Shown piece by piece: positions 38,483 to 46,571 of a stretch of 64,000 nucleotides of DNA (positions are counted from its first letter, which is position 1; each line of letters begins with the position of its first letter). The stretch is from Clavibacter michiganensis subsp. insidiosus (GTDB lineage Bacteria > Actinomycetota > Actinomycetes > Actinomycetales > Microbacteriaceae), in assembly GCF_002240565.1 (NCBI RefSeq), contig NZ_MZMO01000001.1, positions 682,001-746,000 of the forward strand, given 5' to 3'. The position numbers were made by a program, and so were the translations under genes. A model generated the notes under the pieces. That model made no database searches, was not told the origin of the DNA, and saw nothing but the letters and a program-made list of their open reading frames with translations.

Positions 38483-39217
38483 TCAGTCGCCGAGCGCGGC
38501 GATGACGGCGGGCAGCTGCTCGCGCGCCGCCTGGGCCATGAGGTCGGACCCGGCGTCGTTCGCGTGGCGCCGATCGACCGTGAGGCCGTCCGCCCATGAT
38601 CCGTCCGCGTCCGCGACCGTCGAGTAGACGTCGAGCAGCGGGACGTCCTCGGCTGTGGCGGCGTCGCGGATGGCCTCGTTCAGCGCGAGCACCTCCTCCG
38701 GCACCTCGTCGGAGGGCGGGACGAGCGCCGCCACGGGCTCCGCGCCGCGATCGCGGACGCCCTCCCACAGGGCGGCGATTCCGTCGACCGCCTGCGCGGG
38801 AGTCCGGCCGGAGAGGAGGTCGTTCGTCCCGACCTGCACCACCACGGCGCCTCCGGTGGCCGTCGCCTGGTCGAGCAGGGGCACCAGCGACGTCGACGCC
38901 GCTCCGGGCTGCGAGGCCGTCGTGCCGAGGTAGATTCCGGGGAAGGTGCCGGTCGCCACCGTCTGCCGCCACCAGGAGCCCGTGTTGTACGCGTGGGAGT
39001 CGCTCAGGACAGACATGAGCAGCGGTCCGTCGTCCGCGTCGGCGACCGCCGCCGCGGACGCCTCCGGTACGGCGGCGACCTGGCCTGCGTTGCCGGGCCG
39101 CTCCGTTCGCGCCTCGTCGAGGGCGAAGGAGGACAGCGCGAGCGTCGCCGCCGCCGTCACCCCGACCCCTGCCAGCGCCCATGTACCGCTCGACCAGCGG
39201 TGTCGCCTCTTCTTCAC
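38483..39217 (-). CDS. Secreted SGNH/GDSL-like hydrolase (copy 2)
   Basis: 244 aa. A signal peptide or anchor (WALAGVGVTAAATLALSSFA) precedes a divergent SGNH domain: VLSDSHAYN in place of GDS, QVGTNDLLSG as block III, and a C-terminal DRRHANDAGSD with Asp and His. The nucleophile Ser is retained, although the Gly before it is Ser. It is a distant relative of the downstream copy, not a recent duplicate. Probably an extracellular carbohydrate esterase; substrate unknown. Confidence 0.85.
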   Translation of the reverse strand: MKKRRHRWSSGTWALAGVGVTAAATLALSSFALDEARTERPGNAGQVAAVPEASAAAVADADDGPLLMSVLSDSHAYNTGSWWRQTVATGTFPGIYLGTTASQPGAASTSLVPLLDQATATGGAVVVQVGTNDLLSGRTPAQAVDGIAALWEGVRDRGAEPVAALVPPSDEVPEEVLALNEAIRDAATAEDVPLLDVYSTVADADGSWADGLTVDRRHANDAGSDLMAQAAREQLPAVIAALGD

Positions 39218-39330
39218 GGATCGACGGTAGTCGAGAGGGCCCTAACGATTCGTATCCACGACGCATGGGACCACTGGTATCACCACTGGTCCCGCGTCCC
39301 GCGGTCGGCTACGGCACCTGCCGCCGTTCA

Positions 39331-39406
39331 TGGTGGGCCCCGTCGGGCTCGAACCGACGACCCAGGGATTAAAAGTCCCTTGCTCTACCAACTGAGCTAG
39401 AGGCCC
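39331..39406 (-). tRNA. tRNA-Lys (anticodon UUU)
   Basis: 76 nt including an encoded CCA. The acceptor arms GGGCCUC / GGGGCCC pair with one G-U. D-arm AGCUCAGUUGGUAGAGC, anticodon loop CUUUUAA (anticodon complement at 39371-39373), and TPsiC arm CGUCGGUUCGAGCCCGACG are all intact. Confidence 0.97.
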
Positions 39407-39495
39407 GCATCCCCGATGCTACGGGATGGGCGGTGGCCCTCTCCGAGCGGACGGCGGCGACCGACGGGGGCCCGGCCGGCCGTGCGCGTCCGGCG

Positions 39496-39501
39496 TACGC
39501 T
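39496..39501 (+). promoter_or_regulatory. -10 hexamer, leaderless start (gene at 39509)
   Basis: TACGCT, 7 nt before the ATG at 39509. Confidence 0.45.
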
Positions 39502-39508
39502 TGCCGGG

Positions 39509-40141
39509 ATGTCCGGCGACTACCACAAGCCCACCAAGTTCTCCGGGGCCAAGTTCGAGAGCATGCTCGGCGGCGACGACCCCGCCACGATCAGCCGCGT
39601 GGCCCATGAGACCGCGTCGGCCCTGCTGGCGCGCGTACGGGCGGATCCCGACCCGGCGGTCGTCAAGCGCCTCATCGCCTACACCGACGAGCACGGCATC
39701 GACGCGGTCGCCGAGCTGTGGTCGCGCGCCAGTCCGCGCAGCCTGCCGGGCGCGCTCTGGCGGCTGTACCTCATGCGCGCGCTCATCCGGCAGGATCCCG
39801 ACGGCGTCAGCCTGCTCTACCAGCGCGGCACCGAGGTGACCACGACCATCGACCCGGTGGTCGCCGGCGCCACCGCGCCCACGGGGCCGGCGGAGATCGT
39901 CGAGCTCGCCGACAGCATCCTCCGCGGCCTCTTCACGGGCGACTTCGCGGTGGCCCTCGACCGCGCGGGCGCGTTCAGCCGGCTGGCCGCCCTCGGCGCC
40001 ACGAGCGTCGCGGACGACCTCGACGCGACGGCGTCGCCGGAGCGCGCGGGCGACCTCACCACGCGTGCCCTCCGCCTCTCCCAGATGGCCGCCGACCTCG
40101 TGCAGTGCGGCCGGCTCTGGCGGGGCGACCGCCTCGACTGA
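39509..40141 (+). CDS. Conserved-looking helical protein of unknown function
   Basis: 210 aa, soluble and mainly helical: MSGDYHKPTKFSGAKFESML, ETASALLARVRADPDPAVVK, LIAYTDEHGIDAVAELWSRA, and a Trp-rich LPGALWRLYLMRALI. There are no catalytic motifs, no signal and a single Cys near the C-terminus. The N-terminal basic part could touch nucleic acid. ATG 39509 is supported by a leaderless -10 box. It lies next to tRNA-Lys and upstream of sigK. I cannot assign a function. Confidence 0.78.
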   Translation: MSGDYHKPTKFSGAKFESMLGGDDPATISRVAHETASALLARVRADPDPAVVKRLIAYTDEHGIDAVAELWSRASPRSLPGALWRLYLMRALIRQDPDGVSLLYQRGTEVTTTIDPVVAGATAPTGPAEIVELADSILRGLFTGDFAVALDRAGAFSRLAALGATSVADDLDATASPERAGDLTTRALRLSQMAADLVQCGRLWRGDRLD

Positions 40142-40697
40142 TCCGTCCCGCGCGGGGATACGCCCGTTCGCTGTGAGCGCGACCTCCGGGACGACAGCCC
40201 GCTCCGACTCGGTTACAGTGGACCCTGGTCGGGCCGCAGTACTCCCGGGTACCAATATTCGCCGCTCCGAGCGGCCTCGCGCCGAGAGGCGTCCTGCGGC
40301 CCGGCTCCTCATCTCCCTTCCCCTCCTCCTCGGCGGGACGGCCCCCGTGCGAGCGGCCGAGCTCCCCGTCTCCGCATCGGCGATTCCCCGTGGCCTGTGA
40401 CCAATCCGTGACGCGCGTCGCGCCGAAGAGTCATCGTGAGGCGCTCACCCGCCTCGCATCCGTCACCCGCGAGGGTGCGACCCGCATCGGTCGGGTCCTG
40501 CCCGCGTGGCAGGCCACCCGGCCATCCCAGATGTCCCGCATGACGGGATCCCGGCTGATGCGGGGCACCGCACACCCGCGGGCCGGCTCCCCATCCCGCC
40601 GCACCACGACCCGGAAGCACCACATGACCTCCCCGCAGCACCGCCCCAGCTCGTCGGGCCCCGCCCTGCCTGCATGCGGTTCGCACGCGGGTCTGGG
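40142..40697. other. 556-bp stretch with no convincing gene
   Basis: It contains a possible -10 (TACAGT, 40214-40219), an A/T patch (taccaatattc near 40250), several runs of CCGC/CCCC and no ORF with actinobacterial codon pattern. It probably holds the sigK promoter and an untranslated leader of up to about 480 nt. No terminator-grade hairpin or known riboswitch consensus was seen. Confidence 0.5.
40214..40219 (+). promoter_or_regulatory. Candidate -10 hexamer upstream of sigK
   Basis: TACAGT within ggttacagtgg, far upstream (about 480 nt) of the sigma-factor start; it may serve sigK or an unrecognised transcript. Confidence 0.25.
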
Positions 40698-41300
40698 ATG
40701 CTGGGTCTCGTGCCTTCATCGATCGAGCGTCCCGACCTCCCCGGGCCGGCGGACCCCGAGTCGAAGGAGGCCCTCCTCGGCCGCGTCGCCCAGGGCGACA
40801 AGCGGGCCTTCTCGGAGCTCTACGACCAGCTCGCGCCCCGCGTCCTTGGGCTCGTCCGCCGTCTGCTCGTCGACCACGCGCAGTCGGAGGAGGTCACGCA
40901 GGAGATCTTCCTGGAGATCTGGCAGTCCGCTTCCCGCTTCGACCCGGCCAAGGGCGCAGCGACGACGTGGGTGCTCACCATGGCCCACCGCCGCGCGGTC
41001 GACCGCGTGCGCGCTTCCCAGTCCAGCCGCGATCGCGACGTCCGCATCGGCATCCGCGACCACGAGCACGGCTACGACCAGGTGTCCGAGACCGTCGAGA
41101 TCAGCATCGAGCACGAGAGGGTCACGAAGGCCATGACGAAGCTCACCGAGATCCAGCGCCAGGCCGTCTCGCTCGCCTACTACGGCGGCTACAGCCACAG
41201 CGAGGTCGCGTCGATGCTCGACGTGCCCATCGGCACCGTGAAGACACGTCTGCGCGACGGCATGATCCGTCTGCGCGACGAGATGGGGGTCGCATCATGA
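40698..41300 (+). CDS. sigK: ECF RNA polymerase sigma factor, SigK type
   Basis: 200 aa. Region 2 (RAFSELYDQLAPRVLGLVRR; EEVTQEIFLEIWQSASRFDP; LTMAHRRAVDRVRASQ, residues 35-120) is joined to region 4 (LTEIQRQAVSLAYYGGYSHS; VPIGTVKTRLRDGMIRLRDE, residues 140-195). Strong resemblance to mycobacterial SigK. ATG 40698 or GTG 40710 could start it; neither has a good Shine-Dalgarno. Its stop overlaps the start of the RskA-type anti-sigma gene (ATGA), the expected pair. Confidence 0.93.
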   Translation: MLGLVPSSIERPDLPGPADPESKEALLGRVAQGDKRAFSELYDQLAPRVLGLVRRLLVDHAQSEEVTQEIFLEIWQSASRFDPAKGAATTWVLTMAHRRAVDRVRASQSSRDRDVRIGIRDHEHGYDQVSETVEISIEHERVTKAMTKLTEIQRQAVSLAYYGGYSHSEVASMLDVPIGTVKTRLRDGMIRLRDEMGVAS

Positions 41301-42160
41301 CCACCGACGACGACATCCGCATGCTCACCGCGGCGTACGCGCTCGGCGCCGTCGACGCCGAGGAGGCGGCGGAGATCGAGGCGCTCCTCGAGCGCGATCC
41401 CGCCCTCCGCGCCGAGGTGGAGGAGCTGCGGGCCACCGCGGCCGACCTCGCCTGGACGACCGAGCCGGTGGATCCGTCGCCGCGCCTCAAGATCGACCTC
41501 ATGGCCATGCTCGACGCCACCCCGCAGCTGCCGCCGCTCGCCGCACCGTCCGCCGTGACGGACGACCGGCGCCGCCCCGCGCCGGTCACGCAGCTGCGGC
41601 CCGTGGCATCCGCGGACGCCGTCCCCGGTGCCTCCGCGCCGTCGTCCCCCGCGCCGCGCGAGCGCCTCGGATCCGCGTCCGCTCGCGCCTCCGAGCGCTG
41701 GTTCCGCCGGCCGGGTGCCCTGATCGGCGTCGCCGCGGCTGCCGTCGTGCTCGTCGTCGGCGGCGTGGTCGTCGGTACGAACGTGGGCGGTCCGGGCACG
41801 TCGCAGACACCCGTCGCGTCCGCGTACGAGCAGGTCACCACGGCATCCGACGTCGTCATCGACAAGCGCGACGTCGTCGGCGGCGGCACGGCGACGGTCT
41901 ACTTCTCCGCCTCCGAGGCGAAGACGGCGGTCGTGCTGAACGACGCGTCGCCGCTGCCCGAGGGCCGCGTGCTCCAGATGTGGTACGTCGGCGCCTCCGG
42001 CCCCGTGTCCGCCGGCGTCATGTCGGCCTCGGACGGGGCGGGTCACGCCGTGCTCCAGGGCAGCTACACGCCCGGCGACACCGTGGCCATCACGGTCGAG
42101 CCCGAGGGCGGATCCGAGCAGCCCACGACCGAGCCCATCGTGGCGGTCACCAGCACCTGA
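41297..42160 (+). CDS. rskA: Membrane anti-sigma factor, RskA type
   Basis: 287 aa. The N-terminal cytoplasmic anti-sigma domain (MLTAAYALGAVDAEEAAEIE; RDPALRAEVEELRATAADLA) is followed by a linker, one membrane helix (ALIGVAAAAVVLVVGGVVVG, residues about 140-160), and an extracytoplasmic RskA domain (TATVYFSASEAKTAVVLNDA; LPEGRVLQMWYVG). It should hold SigK inactive until cleaved. Overlaps sigK by 4 nt. The unlinked convergent terminator separates it from pstB. Confidence 0.93.
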   Translation: MTTDDDIRMLTAAYALGAVDAEEAAEIEALLERDPALRAEVEELRATAADLAWTTEPVDPSPRLKIDLMAMLDATPQLPPLAAPSAVTDDRRRPAPVTQLRPVASADAVPGASAPSSPAPRERLGSASARASERWFRRPGALIGVAAAAVVLVVGGVVVGTNVGGPGTSQTPVASAYEQVTTASDVVIDKRDVVGGGTATVYFSASEAKTAVVLNDASPLPEGRVLQMWYVGASGPVSAGVMSASDGAGHAVLQGSYTPGDTVAITVEPEGGSEQPTTEPIVAVTST

Positions 42161-42187
42161 TCGGTGCCGCACGACCCGCGACATGCA

Positions 42188-42223
42188 GAAGGCCCCCGCA
42201 TCCCTGAGGATGCGGGGGCCTTC
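42188..42223. terminator. Bidirectional hairpin terminator
   Basis: Perfect 16-bp arms gaaggcccccgcatcc / ggatgcgggggccttc with a CTGA loop, between the convergent rskA and pstB. Confidence 0.88.
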
Positions 42224-42240
42224 CCCGTGCGCGGGGCGGA

Positions 42241-43020
42241 TCAGCCGAAGCGGCCGCTGACGTAGTCCTCGGTCGCCTGCACGCTGGGCTTCGAGAACAT
42301 GGTGGTGGTGTCGTCGTACTCGATGAGCTTGCCGGGCTTGCCGGTGCCGGCGATGTTGAAGAAGGCCGTGCGGTCGGAGACGCGGCTGGCCTGCTGCATG
42401 TTGTGGGTCACGATCACGATCGTGTACTGCGCCTTGAGCTCCTCGATGAGGTCCTCGATGGCGAGCGTGGAGATGGGGTCGAGCGCGGAGCACGGCTCGT
42501 CCATCAGCACCACGTCGGGCTGCACCGCGATGGCGCGCGCGATGCAGAGGCGCTGCTGCTGGCCGCCCGAGAGGCCGGATCCCGGCAGCGCGAGGCGGTC
42601 CTTGACCTCGTTCCAGAGGTTGGCGCCCATGAGCGACTGCTCGACGAGGGCGTCCGCGTCCGACTTGGAGATCTTCCGGTTGTTGAGCTTCACGCCCGCC
42701 AGCACGTTGTCGCGGATCGACATGGTGGGGAACGGGTTCGGCCGCTGGAAGACCATGCCGACCTGGCGGCGCACGAGCACCGGGTCGACGCCGGGGCCGT
42801 AGAGGTCGTTGCCGTCGACCAGCACCTCGCCCTCGACGTACGCGCCGGGGATCACCTCGTGCATGCGGTTCAGCGTGCGGAGGAAGGTCGACTTGCCGCA
42901 GCCGGACGGGCCGATGAACGCCGTGACGGTGCGCGGCTCGATCCGCAGGTTGACGTCCTCGACGGCCTTGAACTTGCCGTAGTAGACGTTCAGGTCGTTG
43001 ACTTCGATGCTCTTGGACAA
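42241..43020 (-). CDS. pstB: Phosphate ABC transporter ATP-binding protein
   Basis: 259-aa ATPase of the high-affinity phosphate importer. Walker [20 protein letters not shown]-loop [11 protein letters not shown], signature [14 protein letters not shown] and Walker [13 protein letters not shown] are all canonical, and the length is normal. Last gene of pstS-pstC-pstA-pstB; 43 bp separate it from pstA. ATG 43020. The operon is preceded by a PHO box, so SenX3-RegX3 should induce it under phosphate limitation. Confidence 0.98.
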   Translation of the reverse strand: MSKSIEVNDLNVYYGKFKAVEDVNLRIEPRTVTAFIGPSGCGKSTFLRTLNRMHEVIPGAYVEGEVLVDGNDLYGPGVDPVLVRRQVGMVFQRPNPFPTMSIRDNVLAGVKLNNRKISKSDADALVEQSLMGANLWNEVKDRLALPGSGLSGGQQQRLCIARAIAVQPDVVLMDEPCSALDPISTLAIEDLIEELKAQYTIVIVTHNMQQASRVSDRTAFFNIAGTGKPGKLIEYDDTTTMFSKPSVQATEDYVSGRFG

Positions 43021-43063
43021 AGGGTGTTCCTAACCGTTCGGGTCGTGGCCGGGGGAGCGGGCG

Positions 43064-44164
43064 CTAGCGGCCGAGCTTGGGGGCGAAGATGCGGGCGATG
43101 AGCCGCGCGACGATGTTCAGCACCATGACGATGAGGATCAGCACGAGCGCGCCGGTCCACGCGCGGTCGACGTAGGCCGCCGCGTCCGAGCCCTGGTCGG
43201 CGTACTGCCGGAAGACGAACACCGGCAGGGTCATCATCTGGTCCTGGAAGGGGTTGTAGTTCATGCTCTGCGTGAACCCGGCGACGATGAGGAGCGGCGC
43301 CGTCTCGCCGATGACGCGGGCGATCGCGAGCATCACGCCGGTGACGATGCCGGCCAGCGACGTCGGCAGCACGATCTTCACGATCGTCAGCCACTTCGGC
43401 ACGCCGAGCGCGTACGACGCCTCGCGGAGCTCGTTCGGGACCAGCTTGAGCATCTCCTCGGCGCTGCGCACGACCACGGGGATCATCAGCACGGATAGCG
43501 CGAGCGCCCCGCCGAAGCCCAGGCGGATGCCCGGGCCGAGGAAGATCACGAGCAGCGCGTAGGCGAAGAGGCCCGCGACGATGGACGGGATGCCCGTCAT
43601 GACGTCGACGAAGAACGTGATGGCGCGTGCCAGTCGGCCGCGGCCGTACTCGACGAGGTAGATGGCCGCCATGAGGCCGACGGGGATGGAGATCACCGCG
43701 GCGATGGCCGTGACGATCAGCGTGCCGATGATGGCGTGCAGGCCGCCGCCGCCCTCGCCCACCACGTTGCGGAGGCTCGAGTTGAAGAACAGCGGGTCGA
43801 AGCGCCCGGAGCCGTTCGTGACGGCGGTGAACACGAGCGACACGAGCGGGATCAGCGCGAGCACGAACGCGACCGTGACGAGGATCGTGATGACCCGGTC
43901 CTTCGCCTTCCGCTCGCCCTCCACGGCGAGCGAGAAGCAGAAGAGCGCGATGCCGAACAGGATCGTGCCGAACACCGCCGTGCCGACGATGTTGAAGCTG
44001 TCCGCGGCCCCCGAGAGCTCGAGCACCAGGAAGATGGCCGCCATGACGAGCCAGGACACCAGGAAGATCGCGGGCGCCGTGAAGCGGTGCAGCTTCCCGG
44101 CGGTGAGGGAGTTGGGCAGGGTGCTCGCGACGGGCCGCGTGCGGGAGGGGGCTGTCGTCGCCAT
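43064..44164 (-). CDS. pstA: Phosphate ABC transporter permease PstA
   Basis: 366 aa. An N-terminal extension of about 100 residues has three helices beyond the usual six (IFLVSWLVMAAIFLVLELSG; IVGTAVFGTILFGIALFCFS), then the core permease with the EAA-like loop (NELREASYALGVPKWLTIVK). Family proteins in E. coli are about 296 aa, so the extension is notable but common in actinobacteria. The ATG overlaps the pstC stop by one base (TAATG). Confidence 0.96.
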   Translation of the reverse strand: MATTAPSRTRPVASTLPNSLTAGKLHRFTAPAIFLVSWLVMAAIFLVLELSGAADSFNIVGTAVFGTILFGIALFCFSLAVEGERKAKDRVITILVTVAFVLALIPLVSLVFTAVTNGSGRFDPLFFNSSLRNVVGEGGGGLHAIIGTLIVTAIAAVISIPVGLMAAIYLVEYGRGRLARAITFFVDVMTGIPSIVAGLFAYALLVIFLGPGIRLGFGGALALSVLMIPVVVRSAEEMLKLVPNELREASYALGVPKWLTIVKIVLPTSLAGIVTGVMLAIARVIGETAPLLIVAGFTQSMNYNPFQDQMMTLPVFVFRQYADQGSDAAAYVDRAWTGALVLILIVMVLNIVARLIARIFAPKLGR

Positions 44165-45165
44165 TAGTTCGCTCCGGAGAAGGCCTTGCGGCGGCTGATG
44201 ATGTAGCGGGCCAGCATGTTCACGGCCAGCGTGATGACGAAGAGCATGAGGCCGGACGCGATGAGCTCGTTGATCTTGAGGCCGTACGCCTCGGGGAAGC
44301 TCAGCGCGATGTTGGCGGCGATGGTGTTCGAGTTCGTCGACTGGAACCACGCGAAGTTCACGACCGCGGCGGGGGAGAGGACGATCGCGACCGCCATCGT
44401 CTCGCCGAGGGCGCGACCGAGGCCGAGCATGGCGGCCGAGATGATGCCGGGGCGGCCGAAGGGCAGCACGGCGGTCTGGATCATCTCCCAGCGCGTCGCA
44501 CCGAGGGCCAGCGCCGCCTCCTCGTGCAGCTTCGGCGTCTGGAGGAAGACCTCGCGGGACAGCGCGGTGACGATCGGCAGGATCATGACGGCGAGCACGA
44601 CGGCGACCGTGAAGATCGTGCGGCCGGTGCCCGAGACGGGGCCGGCGAAGAGCGGGAACCAGCCGAACGCGTCGGTGAGGAACTCGTAGAACGGCTGCAG
44701 GAACTTCGCCAGCACCGCTATGCCCCAGAGCCCGAACACCACGGACGGCACGGCCGCGAGCAGGTCGATGATGTACCCGAGGCCCTGCGCGAGGCGGCGG
44801 GGCGCGTAGTGCGAGATGAAGAGCGCGATGCCGATGGCGACGGGGACGGCCATGAGCATGGCGAGCGCCGCGGCGTAGACCGTGCCGAACATCAGCGGGC
44901 CGACGTAGGCCCAGAAGCCGCCGCCGCCGGAGACCTCGGCGGGAGGCGCGGTGAGCGCGGGGATGCTCTGCACGACGAGGAACAGCGCGACGGCCGCGAG
45001 GATCACGAGGATCAGCGTGCCGGACCCTCGGGAGAGGCCGGAGAAGACGCGGTCGCCCACGCGGGCCTTGGGCTTGGCGTCCTGGGAGCTGCGGAGGGCA
45101 GCGGACGCGTCGCGCGGCGGTTCGGTCTCGGGAGCCTGGGGAGGCTGCGGGGCGGCGGTCGTCAT
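44164..45165 (-). CDS. pstC: Phosphate ABC transporter permease PstC
   Basis: 333-aa inner-membrane permease with about six core helices, an N-terminal proline-rich cytosolic segment and the EAA loop (LHEEAALALGATRWEMIQTA). VPSVVFGLWGIAVLAKFL and MILPIVTALSREVF are typical of PstC. It lies between pstS (108 bp upstream) and pstA (1-nt overlap). Confidence 0.97.
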   Translation of the reverse strand: MTTAAPQPPQAPETEPPRDASAALRSSQDAKPKARVGDRVFSGLSRGSGTLILVILAAVALFLVVQSIPALTAPPAEVSGGGGFWAYVGPLMFGTVYAAALAMLMAVPVAIGIALFISHYAPRRLAQGLGYIIDLLAAVPSVVFGLWGIAVLAKFLQPFYEFLTDAFGWFPLFAGPVSGTGRTIFTVAVVLAVMILPIVTALSREVFLQTPKLHEEAALALGATRWEMIQTAVLPFGRPGIISAAMLGLGRALGETMAVAIVLSPAAVVNFAWFQSTNSNTIAANIALSFPEAYGLKINELIASGLMLFVITLAVNMLARYIISRRKAFSGAN

Positions 45166-45273
45166 GGGTCGGGTTCCCTTGCGGTCGAGATGATGGGGCT
45201 GGGGACGGCGGGGCCGCCCGTGGGAGCGCCCCCTGACCCGCGCGGGCGCGGATCAGGGGGCGGACGGCGGGTG

Positions 45274-46371
45274 CTACTTGATCGACTCGACCGCGGTCTT
45301 GACCTGCGCGGCGACCGTGTCGGACAGCGGCGCGGCGCCGGCCTTCTCGGCGGCGAGCTGCTGGCCCTCGGTGCTGGTCACGTAGCCGACGTAGGCATTG
45401 ACGAGCTCGCCGACGGCCGGGTCCTTGTACTCCTGGCAGGTGATGAGGTAGCTGACCAGGACGATCGGGTAGACACCCGACGCGGTGGTCGAGTAGTCGA
45501 TGTCGAAGACGACGTCATTCGCCTCGCGGCCCTCGGCCTCGGGCGAGGCCTCGACGACGGCGGCTGCGGCCTCCGGCGAGTAGCCGACGAACTCGTCGCC
45601 GACCTTGATCTTCGCGACGCCGAGGGTGCCGGCCTTGGACGCGTCGGCGTAGCCGATGATGTTGCTGCCGCCCTTGACGGCGTCGACGACGCCGGTCGTG
45701 CCCTGGGCCGCCTCGCCGCCCTGGTAGGGCCAGACGCCCTTGGGCTCCGCGTCCCAGACCGTCTTGGCCGTGGTGTTGAGGTACTTCGCGAAGTTCTCGG
45801 TGGTGCCCGAGTCGTCCGAGCGGTGCACGGCGGTGATGGTGGCGTCGGGCATGGTCGCGTCGGGGTTGAGCGCGACGATGGCTGGGTCGTTCCACTTCGT
45901 GATGGTGCCCTTGAAGATGCCCGCGGTGGTGGCGGCGTCGAGGTGCAGCTCCTTCACGCCGTCGACCTGGAAGATCAGCGCGATGGGGGAGATGTAGGCG
46001 GGGAGGTCGATCGGCTTGACGCCGTCGGCGCACTGGCCGAACGTGCCGGTGAGCTCGTCGGTCTTGAGCGCGCGGTCGGAGCCGGCGAAGTTCGCGTTCT
46101 GGCCGCCGGCCATGAACGCCTCGCGCCCGGCGCCGGAACCCTCGCCCGCGTAGGTGACGGTGACGCCGGGGTTGGCGGTCTGGAACGCGGCGTTCCAGGC
46201 CTCCTGGGCAGCGCCCTGGGAGGTGGCGCCGATGCCGTTGAGCGTGCCGGACAGGGTGGACGCCGATGCGTCGCCGCCCTCGGCGGGCGCCTCGTTGGAG
46301 GCGCAGGAGGAGAGTGCGAGTGCGGTGACGGCGGCGAGCGCTGCTGCGCTGCTGAGACGCGAGATCTTCAC
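45274..46371 (-). CDS. pstS: Phosphate-binding lipoprotein PstS
   Basis: 365-aa substrate-binding protein. The signal peptide ends in lipobox LSSC (Cys23). Phosphate-binding loops are visible: GIGATSQGAAQEAWNAAFQ, GEGSGAGREAF and VHRSDDSGTTENFAKYL. It is anchored to the outer face of the membrane and delivers phosphate to PstCA. GTG 46371 is chosen because it opens the n-region KISRLSS and a GGAAGG lies 9 nt upstream. First gene of the pst operon; a perfect PHO box lies 96-113 bp upstream. Confidence 0.97.
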   Translation of the reverse strand: MKISRLSSAAALAAVTALALSSCASNEAPAEGGDASASTLSGTLNGIGATSQGAAQEAWNAAFQTANPGVTVTYAGEGSGAGREAFMAGGQNANFAGSDRALKTDELTGTFGQCADGVKPIDLPAYISPIALIFQVDGVKELHLDAATTAGIFKGTITKWNDPAIVALNPDATMPDATITAVHRSDDSGTTENFAKYLNTTAKTVWDAEPKGVWPYQGGEAAQGTTGVVDAVKGGSNIIGYADASKAGTLGVAKIKVGDEFVGYSPEAAAAVVEASPEAEGREANDVVFDIDYSTTASGVYPIVLVSYLITCQEYKDPAVGELVNAYVGYVTSTEGQQLAAEKAGAAPLSDTVAAQVKTAVESIK

Positions 46372-46466
46372 GTGATGGAGCCTTCCGGGTATTTCTTGCT
46401 GTGAGGAGGCAGGTGCATGCCCCTCGACGAAGCTATGTCGGGCCATTGACGGGATTGGCCGGAACC

Positions 46467-46484
46467 GGTGAACGGGAGGTGAAC
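46467..46484 (-). promoter_or_regulatory. PHO box upstream of pstS
   Basis: On the minus strand, two exact GTTCACC heptamers with 11-nt period (GTTCACC-TCCC-GTTCACC). This matches the direct-repeat PHO box bound by PhoP/RegX3-type regulators in actinobacteria. Confidence 0.88.
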
Positions 46485-46571
46485 AGACCGCGTGGATCGG
46501 CACGGGCTCAGGCGCTCGGGCGCACAGTGGTCGGTCGGGCAGCGAACGGGGCGTCGCGATGCCCGGCGTCG

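Noticed and set aside
39331..39406. tRNA-Lys as an integration site for the neighbouring secreted-hydrolase genes
   Set aside because: No integrase gene and no second copy of the tRNA 3' end was seen in the flanks.
40309..40719. Minus-strand 136-codon frame in the sigK upstream region
   Set aside because: No Shine-Dalgarno or -10 at the start, biased Arg/Gly composition, and its start lies inside sigK.
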